Source: Krasilnikovozyma curviuscula
Lineage: Eukaryota > Basidiomycota > Tremellomycetes > Cystofilobasidiales > Mrakiaceae
NCBI GenBank assembly: GCA_014825775.1
Contig: MVAQ01000152.1
Location: forward strand, 1 to 52,898
Direction of reading: 5' to 3'
Length of the DNA: 52,898 nucleotides
Shown here: piece by piece, positions 26,001-35,543 of the stretch
Position numbering within the stretch: position 1 is the stretch's first letter
How the letters are laid out: the number at the start of each line of letters is the position of its first letter
Translations under genes and position numbers: made by a program
The notes under the pieces: model-generated
What the model saw: only the letters and a program-made list of their open reading frames with translations
Database searches by the model: none
What the model was told of the DNA's origin: nothing

Positions 26001-26719
26001 CCCGTACACTTCAGTCAAGAGCTTCCAGGCCATAGGGATAGCTCCTTCCTTGAAATAGTCTCCAAAGGACCAGTTGCCCAACATTTCGAACATCGAACTG
26101 GGCAGAAAAATACAGTGTTTTTAGTTAGAGTTGTCATGAGATAGATGGCTAAAAGCAGAGCTTCGGCACTTTTCTCCCAAAGCGCTCAGAGATAGGAAAA
26201 ACTGTTCGACTCACTGGTGATATGTGTCAAGACCAACATCCTCCAAATCATTATGCTTTCCACCAGCTCTGATACACTTTTGACTGTTAACAGCTCTTTC
26301 CAACTTGCCAAGGGCGGAAGCTGGATCTGCGGTACCAAGGAAGATAGACTTGTACTGGTTCATTCCGGCGTTGACGAAGAGCAGGGTAGCTAGAATTCAG
26401 AGCAAATTCAGCAAGTATAGGAAGTTAGGAGAATGTTTAAAGAGCTAGCAGCTCTTTAGAAGTTAACAAAAGAAGGGCTGTGCTTACGATCTTCGAAAGG
26501 AATGACTGAAGCAGACTTGAAGAAAGTATGCTTGTTGTCCTTCTCGAAGAAGTCGATGAAAGTCTTCCTAACCTTCTCAGCTGGCCATGCTTCTGGGGAT
26601 GGGAAAGGGGGTGGAGCCATTCTAGCAATGAGGTTGGTGTGGTTGAATCGACTGAAATATAAAGGGAATGAGCGCGCAGGTTGAGTCAGAGTTCTGGACA
26701 AGTTCAAGCCCAATCGCAT
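23031..26719 (-). CDS. ALA1: Alanyl-tRNA synthetase, probable dual mitochondrial/cytosolic product
   Basis: Class II synthetase charging tRNA-Ala. The catalytic core contains [57 protein letters not shown] and motif 3 [17 protein letters not shown]. The editing domain has [13 protein letters not shown] and the second metal-site element CGGTHV. The C-Ala domain ends with [13 protein letters not shown]. Two in-frame ATGs exist. The one at 26719 adds 33 residues rich in Arg, Ser and Leu with no acidic residue, typical of a mitochondrial presequence. The one at 26620 begins [12 protein letters not shown] and gives a normal cytosolic N-terminus. The frame also remains open upstream to an ATG at 26833. 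Many short introns. No second AlaRS is in the window. Confidence 0.95.
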
Positions 26720-27186
26720 GCAATGAGTCCCTAGAAAGAGACAGTTATATGCGGCAGATCCAATAGTATCTACCTCTGATGGGATTTGGGAAGAGTGTAT
26801 TGGTTGAAGGCAATTCGCGTTGAGTCGAGTCACGGAAGGTTGGCCTATTAAATTCCAAAAGTGGTTTTTGCACTTCCCAAATTTTCAGAAAGCATATGCA
26901 AACTCAGTTTTAACTGTGCAGGAGACTCTGAATCCTTGTGAAAAATTATTTGCGCAATAAAGGTTTGCTACGAGCGGAGAGGTCACTAGTAAGAGGAGGT
27001 GTAGTAGCTCAGAGCACTATCAAAATGGATCACGACTTGCTTTATCAACTTGTTTCATCTGTTTTGTAGCTTGGAACCAAGCGATTGACAACATCAAAAA
27101 TGTATTATGGTCGTGTCGCTCGCGCGTGAAAACTTATCATTCTCCATTCGACTAATCCAGTTCAGCTACAATTGAACTCATCCAGA
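26720..27186. other. Region between AlaRS start and SNF5 end
   Basis: Promoter and leader of AlaRS (both genes on the minus strand) and the 3' end of SNF5. A 3' splice-like TTTATATTTCAG within the AlaRS leader/presequence frame ends at 26652, so an alternatively spliced leader is possible. No other gene recognised. Confidence 0.5.
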
Positions 27187-29334
27187 TCATCTATATCGAG
27201 GCCCTCTAGCTCCATATCTGGATGTTTGCGCGAATTTGGCAGTATCTCTCCTCATTCGTCTACAGACAACAAGGGAAGAAAGAGGTCAGTCAGTCTACCC
27301 AGTCACTGCCTATAAAACGATCACAAGATCAACGTACCGCGAAGCTCGTTCTCTCTCAATTTCCTTCTTCTCGATGTCATCCACACTCATCTCAATCAAC
27401 CTTGGCTCAAAGCCGTCCACTTCATCCCACGCTCTCCAACCACCCTCCAATCGCTTTAGTGGACCATTACCTTCCCAAGCACCACTTTCAGGTCCTAGCA
27501 TTCCCATTTCCAGAGCATCCTTCTTGTGCTTTAATAGTTCTTCATGAATCGCGTGGCTAATCAATGGCCAAGACGAAGTAGGAAGGCCGAGATCCTCTAG
27601 AAGTGTCAAAGCGAAAGCTTCCGGTGTGAGATCTGAATGAAGGTCCCACTCTATGCGATCTCGGAGGTTATGACGCGAGATTTGTACATCGAGCTGAATT
27701 AGTAAAATAGCGACAAAACATTTGGGTCAGGATCGACATAACAAGCGATTTGGGCTATAAAAAGGGACAGACTCACATTGACAATGATTCTACAGTCAGG
27801 CTCAATTTCAACACCTTCCTTCAACTGACTCTCCATTTTTGGTGGTTCCCTTTTCGGTGGATCAGGTTTGGGGGGTTCAGCCATTTTGGCATCTCCGTTA
27901 ATGTCTCCCTCTTTTCCGTCTTCATTCTCCTCACTAGCAACTGGAACAGCTCTCTTCTTCTTCGGGGGTCTACCTCTTCTTTCAACTCTCTTTTCCCCAG
28001 GTACAAGTTCAGGTTTCTTCTTTTCCGGTTTCTTTTCGAGAATATGCATTCCTGCCTCCAGTTCAACAAGACCAGAGTATTCTTCAATTTGAGCTGTAAT
28101 TTGAGAGACTATTGAGGCGATGTGAGGGTTGGCTGGGATGTCAAGATCGTGAACGAGAAGCGTCGCAAACTCTTGAGGAGTTACCAGAATTTCTACCCAA
28201 GGATCCAGCATGAGCGATAACATCCCGAAGGGAAAAAGCAGCGAATTCATGATACGTACCATTCAGGTTCCACATAAAGCAATCCCGGATTCTGTGAGTG
28301 TCGGTATCAATATCGAGGCGAATGGGAATGAGAAGATCCTTCTGTCGCGCGGCTTGGTCGATCATTTCTTGAGGACTAGGATACATAGAATCCAATAGCA
28401 ATGACGGTGATCAGCTTTGTGATCATATGCGGCGAGTGGAAAGCACAGCACAGGAAGAGTGCTTACTGGTATGGCCTCTTTTGCTTCACAATGCTCTTCC
28501 ATACAATCTTTTCCCCCGGACATCTCTCTCCCAGATAGCTTTTCATTTCTTCCTCCTCCTGTTTCTTTTCTTTTTTATGAGTTGGGGTTGATGTTCCGGC
28601 TCTCGACAGCCGTTCTGACGCGGATGGCCTTCCCATGAGTCGTTCTCGTAGAAGAGTCTCAGGACGTTTCCTACTTCCAAAAGTCTGATCATCAGCATCA
28701 TCCTCCCCATCACGTCCCACACTGATGTCATCGAAATCGTCGTCGTCATCTGATGCAGCATCTCCTTCGGTGTAAGACACCAAGGCCGCTCTTCTTTTTC
28801 CCAGGACAGGTGCAACACCACCTCCTACCCCTGGATTCGCACCTGCACCAGTTGTTGAGGTGAGAATTGGTTGCATGAGAGTGGCGACACCGGTTCGTAG
28901 ACGAGAGGCGTAAGACGAATACATTGCTTGAGTGCCCATATACCGTGCCTGGACTGCTAAAGAACCCTCGTTCAGCAACGCGAGTGGGCCATTTGGAATT
29001 GGAGGAGGTCCGGTGGGAGTGGGAGGTACTGTAGGTGTCAAGTTACGTTGATAGGATAGGGAAGCTGGAACTGGACCAGAGGCAGGCGTTGCAGCACGTT
29101 GGGGACGAAGCGTCCGGCCAGACGACCATACGTTGGCATTGTTGATTGTAGAAGGGAGAGAAGCTGGTGATGATGCTGATGCTGTAGCTCTCAGATGAAG
29201 AGGGACTACTGCAGCTGTACAAAGAATATCGGTTACTCATTTATTTCCGTGTCCGCTTGAACAAACTAACTGGTGAACTTTAACGTACCAGGTCTCGAGC
29301 TGGACCCTTGTCCGTTTATGTGACCGTTGCTCAT
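27187..29334 (-). CDS. SNF5: SNF5/SMARCB1-family chromatin-remodelling subunit
   Basis: Core subunit of a SWI/SNF or RSC nucleosome-remodelling complex in the nucleus. The short first exon begins MSNGHINGQGSSSRP and is followed by a Pro/Ala-rich disordered region. The SNF5 domain has both repeats: RPT1 (LLIPIRLDIDTDTHRIRDCF then MWNLN) and RPT2 (CRIIVNLDVQISRHNLRDRI then EWDLHSDLTPEAFA). Between them lies a charged linker with an AT-hook-like RRGRPPKKKRA. The last exon, joined across an intron, gives ERASRRMRRDTAKF, the conserved Arg-rich family end, and finishes at YGARGPRYR. Snf5 and Sfh1 cannot be separated with certainty here. Complete and apparently intact. Confidence 0.92.
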
Positions 29335-29818
29335 AGTTGTTTACAATGCAATAGGGACCAATGAGCCTTGACCACTGACTGAGGGACGCAAAACAAGGCG
29401 AGTAGATTGGATTCGACGACGAAAACCTTGAAAGCAGACCAGAAAAGTCGCGGTTCAAGCAGATGCCGAGTAAGAAGGTGGTCTACGAGTGGAGAGGGTC
29501 TCAGAAAGCAGTAACTTGGTCGTTCAAGTGGGCGGTACGTGCTCAAGACAGTGGCCGTATTTCTGCTGAGAGGACTTCATGAATTAGAGTGGATTTTCAG
29601 GCTTTTTAATATTTATTTTCTCAGGCGACATAAAGGAGCTGCAAGCTTAAATTTGTTTCATAGAAACACGTTCTGAATTATTAAAGCATTACTGGATGAA
29701 CATTGCGCAAACAGGTCCACCTCGCGAAGCAGACGGGCAGCGGGCAAGTTTGTTTTCAGGTTTCACGTCGCATCCAACACCATCTTAAAATCTGCGGTAG
29801 ATTTATATAGCTCGGCAA
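29335..29818. other. SNF5 promoter / PEX5 3' region
   Basis: 484 bp between the PEX5 stop and the SNF5 start, both on the minus strand. No protein-like frame; no obvious TATA box. Confidence 0.6.
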
Positions 29819-32614
29819 TCAAAACATATCGTCATGAATCGCGTTCAAGTTTCGATCTTCGCAAAGCTTCACAAGATCGAGTCGTTGCATGCTACACGAC
29901 AGAAAGTAAGTAAGTCAATGCCGTCAATAATTCATTCATGTAGAGGACAGAACTCTTACATTGAAAACGCGTTTCGAAGGGTATCCCACAGTCCATCTGA
30001 AAGCGGGACTTTTTTGCCAGACCTTGGAGCCACAGTTGAAGAATCGGATTGCTGAATTCTCAAGGCATCTAGTACATGTCTGGCTCCTTCTGCATGATTC
30101 CGCAAGTTGATTTCACTGATTCCCAGATTGAACCGGGCACGAACGAAACCGGGATGAAGAGCCAGCGCGCGGAGGTAGTATTCGTGAGCCTCTTCAGGCT
30201 GAGAGCCGTTTGCTAGAGAAGCGCCGAGCCTATTCATGAGTTGCCAATCCTGGCGTAGAGAAATTGTTGAACAATTTCAGTGTTGGCCTGCTGAGGGCAA
30301 CAGAAAAAAAGAAAAAGAAAACTTACGGTTGGACGAACATGGAGCGCGGTCCTGAAGCAATCCTGAGCCCTCTCATATTCACCACTGGTATTGAACAACA
30401 CACCAAGTGCTACTTGAACATCTGCATCTACTTCTCCAGAAGATTGGCCAGCACGAGCCATCTCCATCAGTACCGAGATCAGGTCCTGATGTCTTTCCTT
30501 TATTGTCAAACCGAGAGGTGGTGTGCCCACGCGATCTCGATAAGCCTTGATGGCGTTGAAATAAGTTGAGCTCTTGGATATCCACGAATCAAGGGCATCG
30601 TAAGCTGAAGTACGGTCTCCCTCGTTGGTGAATGACACTGCCAAAGCCAGGTAGGCGTCTCGGAAATCTGGATCGAATGAGATGGATTTTCGCAGTGCGA
30701 CGATCGCTTGGGTTTCTCGTTCATTCTCTTGTTGTTTCACACCAAGACTGAACCATGCTTGAGCGGAGGTAGGATCTTGTTGGACTATAGCTTCATGCTC
30801 GAGAACGCTCTACAATGGTTTGTGAGGAAAGAGGGTAAAAATCATGTCGTGTCTGCTACACGACTGGCGTACTCACCTGGTAAGGTGTATCCCACTTCTG
30901 AGCTTTCTCTCTCATGTCACTCTCGTAGACTCCTCTACCATTCTTCTGCAGATATGGATTGCTCGTCTCGAAGAAGTACCTGTCCGAAATCTCTGTGATT
31001 CCTGCGGATCCCTCGAAGGATGAGCCCCAATCGTCGATCAGACTATTCATCGCCTGTTCTTGACGCTTACTGTTAATCCCGCCAGTGGCTGCTGATTGAT
31101 TGTTGACTCCATTTGGACCGTTGAAAAACTCAAAAGATTCCATATCTTCCTCCCAGCTACCTTCGGTTGCTCCTGGGATAGTTGTTGCTGCCATGACATC
31201 TCGGTTAGATGAAGCGGGTTCAAAGTGTACTGACTTCCTCCGTTGAAGACCTGCTGCTCCAGTGGTAGCTGGAATATAATCCTGGAACTGTGGCTGCCCT
31301 TCTACATAAGGTGAATAATTATTTGTCGGAGATGTTTGGTAGGGATAAGCTGAAGTAGGATATGAGTCGACTGGCAAGTGGGGTGTTGTTGTGGATACTG
31401 GTGTGGTTGAGTTGAATTCATTCGCCCACTGAGACCCTAATTTTGACGACATCCCTGAACCGGTTTCCCACGGCTTCAGTCTCTCAGCTTCTTTCCCTTT
31501 TCCCTTGATGTCAACAGTTGCGCCTGCGTCTGCTGATATCACCTCGCCCGTGTCACTTCGAATCACCTTTTCCCCCACGCTAAACGATTTCATAAGATCC
31601 ACAAATGCAGAATCTCGGAACTTTATATCTTCGCTGAAGTTGGAGTCCATTGCATTCAGGACCAGAGTTGCCGCTTGAGATAAGTCAGAGGCAACAGCTG
31701 GGCCGGTTTGTTGTGTATGTTCTTGCTGAGCTGACTGTGCTTCTGCTTGGTTGAAATGATCAGCCCATATATCATTATCAGTCTGTTTGAATGATGCGGG
31801 AGTATTTTTTAGGAGTTGGGGAGGAGCTAAAAGGAAGGGAATGTTAGAGGTAACCTGCGATGAGAATTGCCTGTTAGACTCACGATGAAAAGCCATATTC
31901 GAACCACCATATGTGGGATAAGAAGTCAGGTTCTGATAGAAAGGTTGTCTGATACTCTGCTGTGTTGTTGGATTCTGAAAGTTTACGGGAGAGGGTGTTG
32001 CATTCTGTCGGCTTTGAGACTGAAATTCAGCATTCCAAGGGGAGCTTGCGGATCCTGCATGCTGGGAAGCGCCTGATTGATAAGGCTGCTGTTGCTGAAT
32101 GAAGCTAGATGGCCAATCTGAATGCTGTTGCTGCTGGTGGGGCCGGTGTTGATGCTGCTGACGTTCGAGTGTCTCTGCCAATGCGGGGGAGTGAGAAGCC
32201 GGAGGTTCTGCAAAGTTGGGAAGAGATTGGCTCAAGGAGTCTGTGCTAAATGTGTCTTTTATAGATTTCTCCTGTTGCTGTAGAGGTCGTTTTGAGACTG
32301 GTCGGAATGGATGAGCCTGGGAAGCAAACAATGCGAGACGCTTAATAACTTCGAGCTCTTGAGCGCAGGATAGCCCTTCCGCCTTAAGTATAAACTGCTC
32401 TTACCTGTCTGGAAGGTCCAGCTTGAGCATTGTTCACGAATCGGTCTTGCTGTAGGCGCGATGAGAAGAAATGAACGGGGTCAGCTAGTAGGACTGGTGG
32501 AAGTGCCAAAGAACGAATATAACTCACTGCAACCCCTGTGAGCCTCTCTGGACCTCTAGACAGCTTGGACAAAGCGTTTCCCCCTCCTTTATCCATGCTC
32601 ATGATCTGAGCCAT
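29819..32614 (-). CDS. PEX5: Peroxisomal targeting signal receptor PEX5
   Basis: Cycling cytosolic receptor that imports PTS1 proteins into peroxisomes. The first ATG in frame is at 32614, giving MAQIMSMDKGGGNALSKLSR, then QDRFVNNAQAGPS. The Gln-rich N-terminal half has five Pex14-binding WxxxF motifs (WPSSF, WNAEF, WADHF, WANEF, WGSSF) and a segment at 31540-31620 (FVDLMKSFSVGEKVIRSDTG) resembling the Pex7-binding box of long PEX5 forms. The C-terminal TPR domain includes AWFSLGVKQQENERETQAIV, SFDPDFRDAYLALAVSFTNE, LGVLFNTSGEYERAQDCFRT, GASLANGSQPEEAHEYYLRA and RARFNLGISEINLRNHAEGA, ending in IHDDMF. A 57-nt intron (31827-31883) keeps frame and has no stop. The usual N-terminal Cys is replaced by Lys9. 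Confidence 0.93.
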
Positions 32615-32820
32615 TTCTTTGGCAGGTGCAACGTCGCAGTTTAGGATTGAGCTGCTGGCTTGTGACAATCCAGTGCGTAACGCTGCAACCGCTTCAAAAA
32701 CACCCGGCCTTTCAACGGAGCAAAAAATCAATATTTTTCTCACTGCTTTAGAGTTAAAAACCGGTTAAGCGGTATGTATAGAAGGTATGATACGACTTCA
32801 AAAGAGGGCAGCGACAGATA

Positions 32821-34976
32821 TCATGGCCTCAATGGTCTTTGTTTACCTCTCCGCTTCCCACCTGCACCGTCTCCTTTACCACCTTCAGTTCTTCCATAGT
32901 GCTTCTTCCAAGTACTCTGTTCCAAGATGGGTGCCAGCGGGTACCCGTGAAAGTCGTACTTCTCTTTCTCATTGGCACTTAGAGTCCAAGGTGTATGGAC
33001 CTTCGCGTCTGGCAGTGAGCTCAGCTCGGGTAGCCAAGCACGAACATACTCCCCTTTGGGGTCATAGTCTGAGGCTTGTTTGATGATATTGAAATGACGT
33101 TCTGTTCGAGGATCATTCCCGCACCCTGTTAGGAATGAAAGCAGCCTTAAGACGAAAGATGGTGATAGGAAATTAATCACGACCACTTACCAGCAGAATA
33201 CTGCCAGTTACCATAGTTAGAACATGGGTCATAGTCCAGCAGTAATGATTCAAAAAATTCAGCTCCAACTCTCCAGTCACTGCGAACAGTGACGACGGCA
33301 GTCAGCAGTGTTTCAGCACAGCACAGCCCAAGTACACAGAGCCAAAACTCATCTAACATCTACTCACATGTAAAGATCTTTTGTGAAGAAAGATGCAACG
33401 TTCTGTCGAGATCTATTGCTCATCTCCCCAGTACAAACTAGCTCCCTGATAGGCGCATCGATGAATGGAACACCGCTTCGTGCGATCAACATTCTATGAG
33501 CTTCGTCTTCGGTCTTCGTCTCGTCAAACCACTTCCACGTCTTCACTCTGTCCTGAGCGCTCTTTGGAAAGATGATCTCCTCTAGACCGGGTAGCAGAAA
33601 GAGGTGCGTTCCGAACTTCTCTCCCACAAAGAAGAAGTAGTCCCTCCATAGTAGCTCGAATGATATCCAATAGATAGACTTCTGCTTCTCAGAAGAAAGT
33701 TTGCTTAGAGATCTGAGACTCTCTTGAAGAATGTCGCACCGTTTTGATATTGTTCTTGGCGAGAGACAACCGAAAGCGAGCCTGACGATCTGCAATGTCA
33801 GCAGCTGTGATGGAAACAGCAAACGAGAAGCTGATAACTCACCAAGGACTGAACTTCGTCGAGTACTCAGTACCTAGTAACCCATTTCTTGTCTTGAAAT
33901 ATTGCTCAGCTGGTGCCATTCCAGCTTTGGATCTCACCTCACTGTCGTCTGAGCAGACATATTCTTCTAGGCGTCGAAGCGCAGTGGTCTCACCACCTTC
34001 GAAAGGAAAAGCTGATGGAGGCTTCTGCTTGAGGGATATTTCTTTAATGAAGAAATCTGGGGAATCTTGTAACGGTTTTAGGAGATGAGGGAGCAGTTGC
34101 GATGTGGTTGTGATGGAGGGCGGGAGTGTGAATACCTCTGCTAGCTGCGCTAGATCGGAAGGGAAAGGTTTGAACGATGGTGGGGTTGCGAGTGGCTCTC
34201 GAACCATTTTGATGTTAAGTCCTTCGACCTTCTTCCGAAAATCTGTATAAACGTCGGGCAGGTCATTTACTTTGAATGGCAGGTCATCCTCATGAACCAA
34301 TGTCTTGTTTGAAATCACATGCAGCGGTATCGAATGAGATGCAAGAGATTTTCTCAATCGTTTCTGAACAAGCAGTTCCTCCGAGGTGACCTACACAAAA
34401 GAAGTGATGTCAGTAAACGAGACTTGTGTCAATCGGCGTCATGAACCTCACCTCCTTTCCGACGTATACTCCAGAGACAGAATAATTGTTTGAAGCACAC
34501 TGCTTCACTATCTGAGGGACAATGGTCTCTGGATGGCCGAAAGCAACGAGTCTGCGGGCAGGCAAAAGTTGAAGGGTATGCGAAAGGAAAGAACTTGACA
34601 ATCTAACTGCATTCTCTTACAAGTCATTATTCTTAGAAGACAGCGTATTTTTTAAATCAAAAACACATTCTGTGAAAAACCTAGAGATGCAGTCAGTGCC
34701 TAAGCCTACTATTGAAGCTTCAAAAACTCACTTTACTCGATGAGGTCCTGTCCTCCAGAACTTCGCTACTCTGGTCCTAGCTTCCTGTCGTTGCTGTTTG
34801 GTATATCCAATTGTAGAAAGTCCTCCCAGCTCGATCTGCCTCTCGTCGAAAACCACCAGCGGCAATATATGAGTGACCTTTGGATCGACCTGAGGGACGT
34901 GCAGCAAGGGATTGTCGTGCAGCCTGAGGGTGTTGGTGAGGAGAGAGATAGCAACGTGTTTCCTAGGTGAAGACAT
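32821..34976 (-). CDS. Cryptochrome DASH (photolyase/cryptochrome family)
   Basis: Flavoprotein of the DASH group, which repairs cyclobutane dimers in single-stranded DNA or acts as a light sensor. The start at 34976 gives [20 protein letters not shown] followed by DNPLL, the family's antenna-domain opening. Signatures of the FAD domain: [51 protein letters not shown] and [18 protein letters not shown]-specific elements are [16 protein letters not shown] and [19 protein letters not shown], then WLPEL. The tail is short, Gly/Lys/Arg-rich ([13 protein letters not shown]), and may bind nucleic acid. An ATG at 35048 would add 24 residues but lies before the family start. Several introns. It diverges from the CRAL-TRIO gene. 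Confidence 0.92.
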
Positions 34977-35543
34977 CTTGGTCGTCGATGGTTTGGGAGA
35001 GCAGAAAAGACACTTCCGATGACTATTCACTCCATCATGGATGCTCACTCGCCTCGATCTATGCCTTGTGTCCGGATCGATGAGTAAGTTTTTTGGAGGA
35101 CTGTTTTTGTGCAGTGTTCTTCTACATTAAGAGACAGGTATGCTCTTGGGTTGAAAGAGTTGGTTCTATGTAGGCTGGCTATTAAGCATAACACTGGGTG
35201 AGAAGAGCCAGTACTGTTGTTTAACTTGCGCTAATACCGCTCAGCCCCACTCCAGCACAATCAGAAGCACAGAAAAAATTTCTATCTCCTTAAACGGTAA
35301 ACCGATGAAGACAGAGAAAGGTGGTGAGATCACTTTGTTTACCAATAACGACCGTGGCAAAGCGGTACGTTTGCGGTTTCACGTGAATCGCTCTAGAAGG
35401 CTCGCCTTTTGGGTCGACTAAGAGAACCAAAACCACCACCAACTTCAAATCATACCTCTCTGTACTCACTCAACACAATCAGCTCCCCCTCCAGCTATTC
35501 CTACTGGCAGCAGTCAGGGCGACCATTCGTGGGGTCTCCAGCC
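34977..35543. promoter_or_regulatory. Divergent promoter between CRY-DASH and the CRAL-TRIO gene
   Basis: 567 bp between two outward-facing starts. CTCGATCT (about 35053) and GGATCGATG (about 35074) lie close upstream of the CRY-DASH start and resemble the GATC/CGAT half-sites of white-collar light-response elements. That resemblance is loose. No other gene is seen. Confidence 0.45.

Noticed and set aside
32384..32743. Longer PEX5 N-terminus beginning MRKILIFCSVERPG
   Set aside because: The first codon of that frame is GTG, not ATG. No ATG occurs in frame before 32614, and the region directly follows the CRY-DASH stop codon.
35409..35543. Upstream ATG (35409) as start of the CRAL-TRIO protein
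   Set aside because: It adds 45 Ser/Pro/Tyr-rich residues without family support and has a poorer start context than 35544.
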